Virus record (IMG/VR): IMGVR_UViG_3300028610_002494
Location: 1-64,000 of that record
DNA from: a virus
Reading direction: 5' to 3' (one strand)
DNA: 64,000 bases
The notes beneath the pieces are model-generated. The model was given only the letters and a program-made list of their open reading frames with translations, had not been told where the DNA came from and did not search any database. Below are positions 48,642 through 57,377 of this stretch, one piece after another (position 1 is the first letter of the stretch; each line of letters opens with the position of its first letter). The position numbers and the translations under genes were made by a program.

Positions 48642-49240
48642 AAACAATTGATGAAGAAGATAAAATAATTAGGAAATTAACTTTTAAAGAAAAATTAGAA
48701 ATTGGAAAATGTGGAGAAAAAATTACAGATGAGAGAATAGTAGATATAATCCATTTCTTTACAGCTTATAATTCACCAAGAAGATGGTATATAGAAAAAA
48801 GTGTATATCAAAAACTATCTCCATATGAAAGATATAAAAAATACCAAGGCAACGGAATTGATGGATTACTTCATTATGATAGCTTATTAGTTCAAGTAAA
48901 AACAAGACAACTTGCATATCTCTTAGAAGAAGACATATATTTTGAATTAGGAAGAAGTATAAAAGGAATAAATAAATATAGTGGATGGTATTGGAAAAAT
49001 ATTGATTTATTATTATATTATTTTTATAGCTTAACAAAAAAGAAGATAATGTGTGGATATGTTATACTTCTGGATGAATTTAAGAAAACATATAACACTC
49101 CTGTAAAAATTAATAAGAAGTTTGAAATAAAATGTGATTGGAACTTTAATCCAACAAAAATATATTTTTGTCCTAAATTTAAAGATTTTCCAAATAATTC
49201 ATTTTATGATATAACACCAATAGTAAAGGAGCTGGAATAA
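48635..49240 (+). CDS. PD-(D/E)XK-like nuclease with QxK variant
   Basis: A 201-residue protein. GKCGEKITDERIVDII provides an early Glu, YQGNGIDGLLHYD the GID, and LLVQVKTRQ the (D/E)-x-K site with Gln in place of the acidic residue (as in some family members). The helices and strands between them fit the fold. Its position in the hypermodification cluster suggests a nuclease that discriminates modified from unmodified DNA, but this is inference. It overlaps the ATP-cone gene's ribosome-binding site. Confidence 0.55.
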   Translation: MLETIDEEDKIIRKLTFKEKLEIGKCGEKITDERIVDIIHFFTAYNSPRRWYIEKSVYQKLSPYERYKKYQGNGIDGLLHYDSLLVQVKTRQLAYLLEEDIYFELGRSIKGINKYSGWYWKNIDLLLYYFYSLTKKKIMCGYVILLDEFKKTYNTPVKINKKFEIKCDWNFNPTKIYFCPKFKDFPNNSFYDITPIVKELE

Positions 49241-49241
49241 A

Positions 49242-49658
49242 ATAAAACTAATTCCTGATGTAACAGATAAAACATTAGAAACAAAGAAATTTAATCCAAA
49301 ATTAATTTATGAATCTATATTAAGAGAAACTGATATTTCTGAAGAAGATGCTAAAAGAATTATGGAAGAAGTTGTAAGAAAATTAGTTTTTATGGGTAAA
49401 AAAATAAAGTTCCTATCTGCTCGAATGATAAGAGAAACGACAAATGCAACATTTCCAGAATATGGATTTGAAGAAGAAAGAAAAAAATATACAGTAATTG
49501 GAATTCCATTCTATGATTTAAAAAATTGGGTTGAAGATAAAACCTTAATTCAAACAGAAATTGATAAAAAAATAGTAGAACATATTAGAACTGAATATTT
49601 AAATGTAGAAAACCTAATAGAAACAATAAGAAATGGAGAAAATAATGAGAGATTATAA
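49242..49658 (+). CDS. Free-standing ATP-cone domain protein (probable ATA start)
   Basis: A 138-residue protein. It reads as the ATP-cone that begins anaerobic ribonucleotide reductases: LETKKFNPKLIYESILRETD, ISEEDAKRIMEEVV, KFLSARMIRETTNA, then EEERKKYTVIGIPFYD. The rest of the reductase is missing, so the domain is an orphan. The ATG at 49362 is internal. No ATG/GTG/TTG precedes the conserved sequence; ATA 49242 follows GGAG (49228-49231). ATP-cones sense dATP/ATP, so it could regulate a host or element reductase or the modification enzymes. Confidence 0.65.
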   Translation: MKLIPDVTDKTLETKKFNPKLIYESILRETDISEEDAKRIMEEVVRKLVFMGKKIKFLSARMIRETTNATFPEYGFEEERKKYTVIGIPFYDLKNWVEDKTLIQTEIDKKIVEHIRTEYLNVENLIETIRNGENNERL

Positions 49659-50763
49659 TATAACAGACTACAGAACTGAAAGATGGAATGGTTTTAAGGA
49701 TTATTATATTAAAGAAATGTACTGTGGTGATGATCCAAATTATCCTGCTTTAAATTATATTTGTGATAAATTAAAACTAACTGAAGAACAGAGATATTGG
49801 ATTGCATTCTTATATGGAACTAATTATTGTGTTCCAACAACATATTACATTTTTAAGGAATTTCCTGATTATGAAAGAATAGATATTGACGAACTACAAC
49901 ATTGGTGGGATAAAAATAAAGAAAAAACACATTTCCAAACAGACAGAGCAAAAGTAAAGAACTTTAATTATTTTGTAAAATGTGTTGAAAGCTATCAAGA
50001 TTTAGTAGGAAAAAACCAAGTAGAAACTTTTGATATATTTACTGAAATAGATGATAATCAAGAAAAATATAAAATGGTTTATGATTTTACTAATGAAATA
50101 TTTTATTTTGGAAGATTTAGTTTATTTAATTATCTTGAAACAATTAATAAACTCACTAATTTAGAAATGGAACCAGATGGTTTAGATCTTAAATATGCAG
50201 AGAGTGCACGTAATGGACTATGTTATGCTTGTAATAAAGAAGAGTTTATCACATTACATCACAAAAAATCAAAAGAAAAGATAAATTATAGGTATTTACA
50301 AGAAAAACTCGAAACAATTGTATATGAATTAAAAGAAGAGAACCCTGAGATTGATGTAAACTACTGGAATGTTGAAACTGTTTTATGTGCATATAAAAAA
50401 CTATTCTGGAACACAAGATATCTTGGTTATTATATTGATAGACAAATGGAAGATATAATTAAATTGCAGAATAATGTAGATATAATAGATTGGAAAATTC
50501 TATGGGATTTTAGAGCTGAATTTCATCATCCACAATTTCTTGGTGAATTTAATGACTGGAATGGGATAAGAGAAGAGAACAAGTATTATGTAACAAAACA
50601 TGGAATACTTGATATTAAAGAATTTCCTAAATATAAAACCTGTTTAAGAAAAGTTGATTTACAATCTACTAAAAAACCAAAATTAATAAACAACTTAGAA
50701 CATTATAAAAGAAGAATAATAAGCAAAAAACCTAAACCAAAAAAAATATGGGAATATTTTTAA
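49645..50763 (+). CDS. aGPT-PPlase/amino-acid:DNA-transferase-like thymine hypermodification enzyme
   Basis: A 372-residue protein starting at ATG 49645 after GGAGAAAATA. Landmarks recall phage enzymes that attach amino acids or polyamines to phosphorylated hydroxymethyl-uracil in DNA: ITDYRTERWNGFKDYY, EEQRYWIAFLYGTNYCVPTT, RNGLCYACNKEE, WNVETVLCAYKKLF and LGYYIDRQMEDI. It closes with SKKPKPKKIWEYF, a PIP-like tail shared with the GNAT protein. Together with the kinase it outlines a hypermodification pathway. No hydroxymethyl-dUMP synthase was seen in the window. Confidence 0.6.
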   Translation: MRDYNITDYRTERWNGFKDYYIKEMYCGDDPNYPALNYICDKLKLTEEQRYWIAFLYGTNYCVPTTYYIFKEFPDYERIDIDELQHWWDKNKEKTHFQTDRAKVKNFNYFVKCVESYQDLVGKNQVETFDIFTEIDDNQEKYKMVYDFTNEIFYFGRFSLFNYLETINKLTNLEMEPDGLDLKYAESARNGLCYACNKEEFITLHHKKSKEKINYRYLQEKLETIVYELKEENPEIDVNYWNVETVLCAYKKLFWNTRYLGYYIDRQMEDIIKLQNNVDIIDWKILWDFRAEFHHPQFLGEFNDWNGIREENKYYVTKHGILDIKEFPKYKTCLRKVDLQSTKKPKLINNLEHYKRRIISKKPKPKKIWEYF

Positions 50764-50779
50764 AAAGAGGTGAAATATT

Positions 50780-51016
50780 ATAACAAATCATAAAGAAATA
50801 AGATACAAAATCTGTTTTAATTGTAAGGTGTTTATGCCAATTTTCACTTGTGATGCCATTAATCTACAAGAACTAACAAATTTCGAAAGAATACATAATG
50901 AACATATGGTTCAAACTATAAACTACAACGAAATACCTACAAATTATATATTTATTAAAGGCAAAAATGCAAGAGAAAGAACTTTAACACAAATTCAAAA
51001 AATGTTAGAAGTATGA
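50780..51016 (+). CDS. Small Cys-containing protein (probable ATA start)
   Basis: A 78-residue protein. The frame starts after a stop at 50771. GTG/ATG codons appear only at 50828-50834, but KEIRYKICFNCKVFM upstream contains a sensible CFNC knuckle that would be cut. ATA 50780 is seven bases after GGTG (50769-50772). The middle has IPTNYIFIKG then a basic helix. Its last codons overlap the next start by four bases. Function unknown. Confidence 0.45.
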   Translation: MTNHKEIRYKICFNCKVFMPIFTCDAINLQELTNFERIHNEHMVQTINYNEIPTNYIFIKGKNARERTLTQIQKMLEV

Positions 51017-51174
51017 AAAAATGTAAGGGATGTGGATATCCTCAAAATCCACCAAATAGCAATAAAATTTGGTTATCTGAGGATGGTCTATGTTCAATAT
51101 GTTATTCAAAACAAATAAAACTTAAAAAAAATAATAAAAAACCTAAAAAAATATGGGAATATTATGATAATTAA
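51013..51174 (+). CDS. 53-residue zinc-ribbon protein with PIP-like tail
   Basis: ATG 51013 overlaps the previous stop. CKGCGYPQN and CSICYSK form a zinc ribbon, followed by a Lys-rich linker and the C-terminus KPKKIWEYYDN. That tail repeats the KKIWEY motif of the two hypermodification proteins upstream, so three gene products in this cluster carry the same end. It overlaps the dUTPase start. It may be a clamp-binding adaptor. Confidence 0.55.
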   Translation: MKKCKGCGYPQNPPNSNKIWLSEDGLCSICYSKQIKLKKNNKKPKKIWEYYDN

Positions 51175-51655
51175 AATAAAGAAAATGGGAAGAAATGTAA
51201 AATTACCAACAAAACAAAGAGAAGGAGATGCTGGATATGATGCTTATATTTATGGTTTCCAGAAATATACTCAAAATAAAATTAATAAAAATAAAAATCC
51301 AGTTAATTTGAATAGATCAGAATATATTTTAGAACCATTAGAAAGGGTTGATTGTAGATTAGGATTTGCCACAGAAATTCCTGAAGGATATTATGCTCAA
51401 ATTGTACCAAGAAGTGGTTTAGCAATTTGGAATGGTTTAACTGTATTAAATACACCTGCTACAATTGATTCTGGTTTCAGAAATGAATGGATGGTGATAA
51501 TTGTTAATATTTCTGATAAAAAAGTGAAGTTAATAGTTGGAGACAGAATTTGTCAAATAATCATAAGAAAATTGGTGGAATTTGAATTTAAAGAAGTTAA
51601 AAAATTAAATAAATCTGAAAGAAATTTAAATGGATTAGGGAGCACAGGAAAATGA
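51164..51655 (+). CDS. dut: Trimeric dUTPase
   Basis: A 163-residue dUTP diphosphatase with all five motifs: GDAGYDAYIYG (1), VPRSGLAIWNG (2), ATIDSGFRNEW (3), GDRICQIII (4) and the C-terminal GLGSTG (5). It cleaves dUTP to dUMP, keeping uracil out of DNA and feeding ThyX. A short insert after motif 1 (KYTQNKINKNKNPV) is unusual. It starts inside the preceding gene and overlaps the glycosyltransferase start, so translation is coupled. Confidence 0.92.
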   Translation: MIIKIKKMGRNVKLPTKQREGDAGYDAYIYGFQKYTQNKINKNKNPVNLNRSEYILEPLERVDCRLGFATEIPEGYYAQIVPRSGLAIWNGLTVLNTPATIDSGFRNEWMVIIVNISDKKVKLIVGDRICQIIIRKLVEFEFKEVKKLNKSERNLNGLGSTGK

Positions 51656-52854
51656 AAATATTAGTAATAGCAGGATATCTTGAAGCAAATATCAAGAATG
51701 AAACACACAAAACTCAAAGTATTAAAGGTGGAGCATCTAAAAGTATTACAAACATAGTTAATAGCTTAAGAGATATAAAAGGTATCCAAATAAAAGTTTT
51801 AACACAAAAATTTAGAAACAAACTCTTAAAATCACTTGATCTTGATGCTTATATATTAATTCCAAGAATAATAAAAAATATTTCGAAATTTAAACCTAAC
51901 ATTATTATAACACAAGACAGAATTGCTTTTCCAACAATTCTCATTTCCAAAATAATGAAAATTCCTGTTATTTATATAATCAGATCTCCCACAGAGTTTT
52001 GTCCAAAATATGTAGATGTTGTTAACTATGGAAAAGCATGTTCAGGAATAAATAACAGGAGACAATGTTTTAAATGTATTAATAAATGGAAAACCTTGCG
52101 GATTTTAATTGATAATAGACCAAAAGGTTCAGAATATTCCATTAAAGCTTCTTTATTAAATGTTTTTTTTAAAATACGATATTTTATATGTTTATTCAAT
52201 TTGTATTTAACTAAAAAAGCTAATATGATTCTGGTTGCTTCTACATTAATGAAAGAATTTTTTTCCAATAAGATAAACCAAGATAAAATTAAAATAATTA
52301 ATATAACTCCAATCCACAAATATATAAATAATGTAAATAGAAAAAAGAAACAATTGATATTTATCAGAACCCATTATAATGCTGCACATAAAGGTTTAAA
52401 TTTCATTTTAAAATTATCAAAAATTATACCTGAAAAATATCGTATTTTAATAGTTGGCAGTTCTGAGGACAAACAACAAGAAAATAATCCAAAAATATTA
52501 AATGTTGGATATATTTCTTCTAAAATATTACTTAACAAAATGTTTGCAGAATCCAAGATCACTTTAGTTCCATCTTTCTTTACTGAAGCTTTTGGAAGGA
52601 TTATTCCTGAAAGTTTGTCAAATAAAACTCCAGTTATCTCTTCTCCACAATGTGGTGCAAACCAATTTTTTAAGGAAAAAGATTTTTTAAGGGTTGTTCC
52701 TTTAAAATTAAACTTATGGATAAAAACAATTGAAGATATTATCCAAAATCCTCCAATTATTACTGATAATGATATTTCTCAAATTTATGAGCAATTCTCA
52801 TTAGAAAAGAGTAAAAAAGATTTAATGAATATAATAAAAAATATTAAAAGGTGA
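51652..52854 (+). CDS. GT-B glycosyltransferase (GT4-like)
   Basis: A 400-residue protein. It has an N-terminal MKILVIAGYLEAN Rossmann strand with a GGASKSITNIV loop. In the C-terminal half, HKGLNFILKLSKIIPEKYRI and TLVPSFFTEAFGRIIPESLS supply the E-x7-E that binds the nucleotide diphosphate. It opens a block of seven glycan-type genes (51652-57377) that overlap in pairs. Likely job: glycosylation of virion or host surface, or sugar transfer to hypermodified bases. The first seems more likely given the methyltransferase and nucleotidyltransferase neighbours. Confidence 0.8.
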   Translation: MKILVIAGYLEANIKNETHKTQSIKGGASKSITNIVNSLRDIKGIQIKVLTQKFRNKLLKSLDLDAYILIPRIIKNISKFKPNIIITQDRIAFPTILISKIMKIPVIYIIRSPTEFCPKYVDVVNYGKACSGINNRRQCFKCINKWKTLRILIDNRPKGSEYSIKASLLNVFFKIRYFICLFNLYLTKKANMILVASTLMKEFFSNKINQDKIKIINITPIHKYINNVNRKKKQLIFIRTHYNAAHKGLNFILKLSKIIPEKYRILIVGSSEDKQQENNPKILNVGYISSKILLNKMFAESKITLVPSFFTEAFGRIIPESLSNKTPVISSPQCGANQFFKEKDFLRVVPLKLNLWIKTIEDIIQNPPIITDNDISQIYEQFSLEKSKKDLMNIIKNIKR

Positions 52855-52859
52855 TTAAA

Positions 52860-53201
52860 ATAAAAGAATGGAAAGAATGGAATTCATTTATACAATGGAT
52901 ATGTATTATTGGTTTTTTTTTAATAATTATAATGGTATTTATTGAAGTTTTTTATTTTATTATAAATATTCCAGATGAACTTATTCTTGGGATTCGTGAA
53001 AATAGTATAGGGAAACATTATCTCAATAATCCAGAATTAGTAGCTGAGATGGAAGCTTTAGCATCATCATCTGAGTTTTTACATTATACAATAGTATTTT
53101 TATTATATACATTGATATGTATAGTATTATTTTTTTCATATAATGAGGTTAGAGAAAATGAAAAAATATTTAAAAAAAGGAAAAAACATAGAAAAAAATA
53201 A
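52860..53201 (+). CDS. Two-helix membrane protein (probable ATA start)
   Basis: A 113-residue protein. ATA 52860 lies six bases after GGTG (52850-52853); the GTG at 52851 is in the ribosome-binding site. Trp-rich N-terminus (KEWKEWNSFIQW), helix at about 14-37, an outside loop rich in acidic residues, a second helix at about 72-92 and a Lys-rich tail. It may be a membrane partner of the glycosyltransferase. Family not recognised. Confidence 0.5.
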   Translation: MKEWKEWNSFIQWICIIGFFLIIIMVFIEVFYFIINIPDELILGIRENSIGKHYLNNPELVAEMEALASSSEFLHYTIVFLLYTLICIVLFFSYNEVRENEKIFKKRKKHRKK

Positions 53202-53454
53202 ATTGAAACACATTTTTAAATCTATTTTATTCTATACTAAACTTGTGTTTTATGTTTCAATAGGAATTTTAAGTTTAGGAATGATATTTGTATTGTTTAT
53301 GGGTTCGGATTTAGAAGAAGAAATATTTGAAGATGAATATGAATTAATGAGGAGAAGAGAACAATTAGAAGATGATTTAATATCAGAAAAGACAAAAAAA
53401 TACAATAAATTAACTTTAATAAAAAAAGAGGAAAATAATGAAAGAGAAATATAA
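53158..53454 (+). CDS. Single-span membrane protein, unknown
   Basis: A 98-residue protein from ATG 53158 (after GAGGTTAGAGAAA); the ATG at 53143 is upstream of that site. Basic leader (KKYLKKGKNIEKNK), one helix (about residues 28-48) and a highly charged C-terminus (EEEIFEDEYELMRRREQLED). It overlaps the previous gene by 44 bases and the next by 17. Function unknown. Confidence 0.45.
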   Translation: MKKYLKKGKNIEKNKLKHIFKSILFYTKLVFYVSIGILSLGMIFVLFMGSDLEEEIFEDEYELMRRREQLEDDLISEKTKKYNKLTLIKKEENNEREI

Positions 53455-54181
53455 AGATTGGAAAGAAGCATTTCAAATGAAAAAAAAGTATTCAAAAAAC
53501 TTTCCATTTTGTTTCTATGATTTAGCTGCAAAATATTTACCTGAAGATGAGAAAGCTATAGTTATTGATGTTGGTTGTGGAGAATGTAGATTTGAGGATT
53601 ATCTTGATCTATGGAACAAATATAAAAATTTATTTGTTTTAGATGGAAATCTTGAAACTGTTGATAAAATAAAAGAAAAAACAAGATTGATACATGAATT
53701 TGATTATACAATTGAATATATAGCACCAAATAGAATGTTATTTGAAAATGAATCAGTGGATTATATATTTTGTGGACACTTAATAGAACATCTTGATTTC
53801 AAGGAATTATATAAATTATTTAAAGAATTTGATCGAGTTTTAAAAAATGATGGAATTCTTGTTGTAAGCACTCCTATGTTATGGAATGGTTTTTATGGGA
53901 CACTTAGTCATGTAAAACCTTATCATCCAGCACTTTTCAAGGATTATTTTTATACTGATGATGAAAATATAAACCCATCATATAAACCTATTTCCAGAAA
54001 ATATAAACTTGAGGAACTTGTTTATAGATACCATACATTTGTAGATATACATAATACAATGGGATCATCTATAAAAGCATTTGATTTTCTAATTCAATTC
54101 TCGAAGTATGTTTTGAGAGCTTTAGGAATAAAAAAATATACTCAAACTGGATATACAATAATTTTAAGGAAACAAAAATGA
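53438..54181 (+). CDS. Class I SAM-dependent methyltransferase
   Basis: A 247-residue protein with the SAM-binding loop AIVIDVGCGECRFED (about residue 42) and the following VDYIFCGHLIEHLDFKE (motif with acidic residue and 'H-LEH') typical of small-molecule and glycan methyltransferases. The rest is a substrate-binding cap. It sits in the glycan block and overlaps the next gene by four bases. Probable acceptor: a sugar or lipid. Not a DNA methylase, since there is no DPPY-type motif. Confidence 0.7.
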   Translation: MKEKYKDWKEAFQMKKKYSKNFPFCFYDLAAKYLPEDEKAIVIDVGCGECRFEDYLDLWNKYKNLFVLDGNLETVDKIKEKTRLIHEFDYTIEYIAPNRMLFENESVDYIFCGHLIEHLDFKELYKLFKEFDRVLKNDGILVVSTPMLWNGFYGTLSHVKPYHPALFKDYFYTDDENINPSYKPISRKYKLEELVYRYHTFVDIHNTMGSSIKAFDFLIQFSKYVLRALGIKKYTQTGYTIILRKQK

Positions 54182-54858
54182 ATAACATTAAAGATACAAG
54201 CTGGATTTCATATAAAACACTTCAATCACATTTTATGCAAATTTATTTAACAATAAAACTAAAAGCTAAAGATGTTCTTGAGATTGGAGTATTAAGGAAA
54301 ATTGTCACTTCTATTTTAAATCAATATTGTAATTTAACCACTCTTGATTTTAAAGAAGAGTTTAATCCAGACTTGATTATTGATATTACTGATTCTAAAC
54401 AGCTTGATACCATTAAAAATAATGCTTATGATTTAATATTACTCTGTGAAGTGTTAGAACATATTTCTTATGAAAAAATAGATAAAATACTCAAAATATT
54501 AAAAAAGAAAACAAGAAAATACCTAATAATTTCAGTTCCAAATCAAACTACATATATAAATCTAACTTTCTTTAATCACAGTAATAATAGAATACTTAAA
54601 AAAATAAAAGATTATTTTAATTTATTTTTTATTAAAATAGGAAACTTAATTTCAAAATTAGACTATAATATAAGGAAAAAACATAGAAAATATAAATCCG
54701 AAGGGACTTTCTTTCCTCATTGTTGGGAATTAGGAGTAGATAAATATAGTATAAACACATTTAAAAAACTATTAGAAAAGTATTTTACAATTATAAAAGA
54801 AGAAAGACTTAGAGATCATCCTTTTCACCATTTTTTTATATTAAAAAAGAGGTTATAA
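54178..54858 (+). CDS. SAM-dependent methyltransferase-like protein
   Basis: A 226-residue protein of the same general fold: KDVLEIGVLRKIVTSIL (motif I with a poor Gly pattern), TLDFKEEFNPDLIIDIT and YDLILLCEVLEHISYEKID. The C-terminal half is basic and ends HPFHHFFILKK, as in glycan methyltransferases. The glycine-poor motif I means activity is uncertain. It is coupled to both neighbours. Confidence 0.6.
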   Translation: MNNIKDTSWISYKTLQSHFMQIYLTIKLKAKDVLEIGVLRKIVTSILNQYCNLTTLDFKEEFNPDLIIDITDSKQLDTIKNNAYDLILLCEVLEHISYEKIDKILKILKKKTRKYLIISVPNQTTYINLTFFNHSNNRILKKIKDYFNLFFIKIGNLISKLDYNIRKKHRKYKSEGTFFPHCWELGVDKYSINTFKKLLEKYFTIIKEERLRDHPFHHFFILKKRL

Positions 54859-54859
54859 A

Positions 54860-55594
54860 ATGGGATTAACAAATGTTATCATTGATTTTCAAGAAGAAAT
54901 CATTCAAAAAATAGGTTTTCAATGGCAAAACATAAGAATATGTGAACTTGGTGCTATGTATATGAGAACAGTTGATATTCCTGCAAAAGAATATTATATT
55001 AAAGAAAAAAAAGTATTAGAACATATATCTATTGATTGGAATGGTATGTATGATTCACTTCCAATTGATTTATGTTTTCCTGTTCCTGAAGAATTATTAA
55101 ATAGATTTCATTTAATAACTGATTTTGGAACAATAGAACATGTAGATAATCAATATCAAGTTTTTAAAAATACACATGATATATGTACTAAAAATGGAAT
55201 TATGATCCACATCTTACCAACCTTAAATTATTGGAAATTTCATTGTCGTTATTTTTATACAAAAGAATTCTTTTTAAAATTAGCAGAATTATGTAAATAT
55301 AAAACTCTTGATTTAAAAGAAGGAAATTGTTGTGATCCACCAATATTTAAGAGAGATTTGATTTATGTAGCATTTTTAAAACTAAATAATAATAAATTTA
55401 CTTCAGAAAAAGAATTTAATAAGCTTAATATATTTGATATAAAAGAACCAGATAATACTAACAAACTTAGAACAGAAAATATTGTTTACATTTTATGGAA
55501 ATTAACAGAACACCAATTTTTTTTGAAGGGTTTTCGTAAAATACTTAAAAATATCTATAAGATATATATAAATGTTAAAAAAGGTATAAAATGA
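54860..55594 (+). CDS. SAM-dependent methyltransferase-like protein
   Basis: A 244-residue protein with an N-terminal NIRICELGAMYMRTVD, a mid LITDFGTIEHVDNQYQVF ('TIEHV' acidic-His motif) and KNGIMIHILPT. The order is that of class I methyltransferases acting on glycans, though the glycine loop is degenerate. It follows the preceding methyltransferase-like gene by one base and overlaps the nucleotidyltransferase gene by four. Three consecutive genes of this fold suggest a complex methylated glycan. Confidence 0.55.
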   Translation: MGLTNVIIDFQEEIIQKIGFQWQNIRICELGAMYMRTVDIPAKEYYIKEKKVLEHISIDWNGMYDSLPIDLCFPVPEELLNRFHLITDFGTIEHVDNQYQVFKNTHDICTKNGIMIHILPTLNYWKFHCRYFYTKEFFLKLAELCKYKTLDLKEGNCCDPPIFKRDLIYVAFLKLNNNKFTSEKEFNKLNIFDIKEPDNTNKLRTENIVYILWKLTEHQFFLKGFRKILKNIYKIYINVKKGIK

Positions 55595-56466
55595 AAACAA
55601 GAATATTCATACTCTGTGCAGGGAAAAATGTAAAATATTATGGAATTACAAGACAATTATTAAAGATAAATGGAGAAGAAATATTAGGAAGAATGATTAG
55701 ATTAATAAAAGAAGAATGTAATTATGAGATTTTTATAATCACCAATAATGATATTATAGAGAATTATATTAAAAGTATTAGAAATAATAAAATTATACTT
55801 TTTCATCCTGCTGCTGAACGATATCATATGGAAAGCTTATATTCAACTAAAGAAGAATGGGTTGAAAGAAATATATTCTTATTTGGTGATGTAGTGTTCT
55901 CTAAACATGCTATAAAAAAAATATTAAATTCTGATAATAAATTAAGTTTCTTCTTTAGAATAAAACCACATTTATATTTAAACAAACGTTATCCTGAAGG
56001 TTTTGGTATGTTAATTCCATTGAATGAAACTAATAGGATGTCAGATATCATTTTAAGATCCTATAAAAGAGCATCTATACATGGTGGAGTATTTATATTT
56101 AATAGTATTTGGAAAGAACTTAATTTAAGATTAGGAGAAGAACATTTAGAATTTGAATCTTATAAAACACGTGATTTAATCAGTAAACTATGCTTAAATG
56201 AATTTATAAGAGGTATTTTTTATGGAATAATACGATCCATTGAAGGAAAAATAATACGATTTATTTTTTATAAAGCTAAAATATCTGATAAATGGAAAAA
56301 TAAACTTGTTAAATTATTTTTAGGGAAAAAAATTCCAGATTATAATAAAAACTTATTATCATCTAAATACATTGTAGAAATACATGATATAACTGATGAT
56401 ATAGATCATCCAAGAGAGTATAAAGATTATATTAAACTAATAGTGAAAAAAGGTTTATTACAATGA
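55591..56466 (+). CDS. Sugar nucleotidyltransferase-like protein
   Basis: A 291-residue protein with the nucleotidyltransferase start TRIFILCAGKNVKYYGITRQ then LLKINGEEIL (family 'AAG...R....PK.L.PV.G.P'), then IFLFGDVVFSK (metal Asp). The second half is less typical. It would make an activated sugar or polyol for the glycosyltransferase. The normally conserved Lys in the loop is replaced by LLKI context, so activity should be tested. It overlaps the radical SAM gene by four bases. Confidence 0.6.
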   Translation: MKTRIFILCAGKNVKYYGITRQLLKINGEEILGRMIRLIKEECNYEIFIITNNDIIENYIKSIRNNKIILFHPAAERYHMESLYSTKEEWVERNIFLFGDVVFSKHAIKKILNSDNKLSFFFRIKPHLYLNKRYPEGFGMLIPLNETNRMSDIILRSYKRASIHGGVFIFNSIWKELNLRLGEEHLEFESYKTRDLISKLCLNEFIRGIFYGIIRSIEGKIIRFIFYKAKISDKWKNKLVKLFLGKKIPDYNKNLLSSKYIVEIHDITDDIDHPREYKDYIKLIVKKGLLQ

Positions 56467-57377
56467 TGGATGCTACTGATAAATTTACTACAATTGGTTT
56501 TGAAATAACGAACCACTGTAATAAAAACTGTAAATTTTGCACTAAGATGACAGGATATAAATATAAAATCAGATATACAAAATTAGATGATTATGAATAT
56601 GTTGTGTCTTGTATAAACAAGAAAGACAGAGAAAAATTTAGAAAAGTAGTGATCACTGGTGGAGAACCACTTTTACATCCACATTTTATAGAATTAATGA
56701 ATTTAGTAAGAAAAGATTTTCCGAAAGCTGAGATTAAAGTACAATCAAATGGAAGATTAATTAAAAGATTGCCACAAAAGAAATTAAGAATTTTACCTAA
56801 TATAAAAAAAGTAATATTTTCAGTATCCCATTATCCAAGCTGGAACGATGAAATAAAGAAAATATATGACGGAAATATTAAAACACCGTTAATTTATAGA
56901 AGAGTAATCAGAAAACTAACCAAAAATAACAAATTTATAAAATTACTCAATTTAGATTATAGAATTCCATTTATAAAAAAAGTAAGACGATTTATTAGCA
57001 ATCCTTTTAAAAGAGGAAATGTTTACTTTAAGAATTTCACAGGATTTCGTGATCCTTATGTAGATCCAAATCTAACGAAAGAAAATGCAAAAATAGTTAG
57101 AAAAACATGTCATTATTTTATTTGGATAATAGACAGAAAGCTTTATAGCTGTTGTGTAGATTCTGTTTATGAAAGATATTATAACACCAAATCTGTTGGT
57201 ATTAAATTTGATAAAAACTGGAAAAAAAATTATTTCAAATTACCAACATGGAGAGCTTGTGCTCATTGTCCACAAGGATATAATAGGTACATAGTAATTA
57301 GTTCAGGATTTGAAAAATATAAATTAATTAGTTTAAGAAAAAGATTAGAATTTGTGAGGATTAAAACCCATGTTTAA
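56463..57377 (+). CDS. Radical SAM protein
   Basis: A 304-residue protein. Residues near 15-25 carry CNKNCKFCTKMTG, the CxxxCxxC that holds the 4Fe-4S cluster; VVITGGEPLLHPHF follows as the SAM-binding GGE motif. A C-terminal Cys set (CHYFIWI, CCVDSV, CAHC) suggests an auxiliary cluster as in SPASM-like proteins. It lies at the end of the glycan block. It may modify a sugar, a peptide or a base; substrate unknown. It overlaps the next gene by eight bases. Confidence 0.8.
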   Translation: MMDATDKFTTIGFEITNHCNKNCKFCTKMTGYKYKIRYTKLDDYEYVVSCINKKDREKFRKVVITGGEPLLHPHFIELMNLVRKDFPKAEIKVQSNGRLIKRLPQKKLRILPNIKKVIFSVSHYPSWNDEIKKIYDGNIKTPLIYRRVIRKLTKNNKFIKLLNLDYRIPFIKKVRRFISNPFKRGNVYFKNFTGFRDPYVDPNLTKENAKIVRKTCHYFIWIIDRKLYSCCVDSVYERYYNTKSVGIKFDKNWKKNYFKLPTWRACAHCPQGYNRYIVISSGFEKYKLISLRKRLEFVRIKTHV

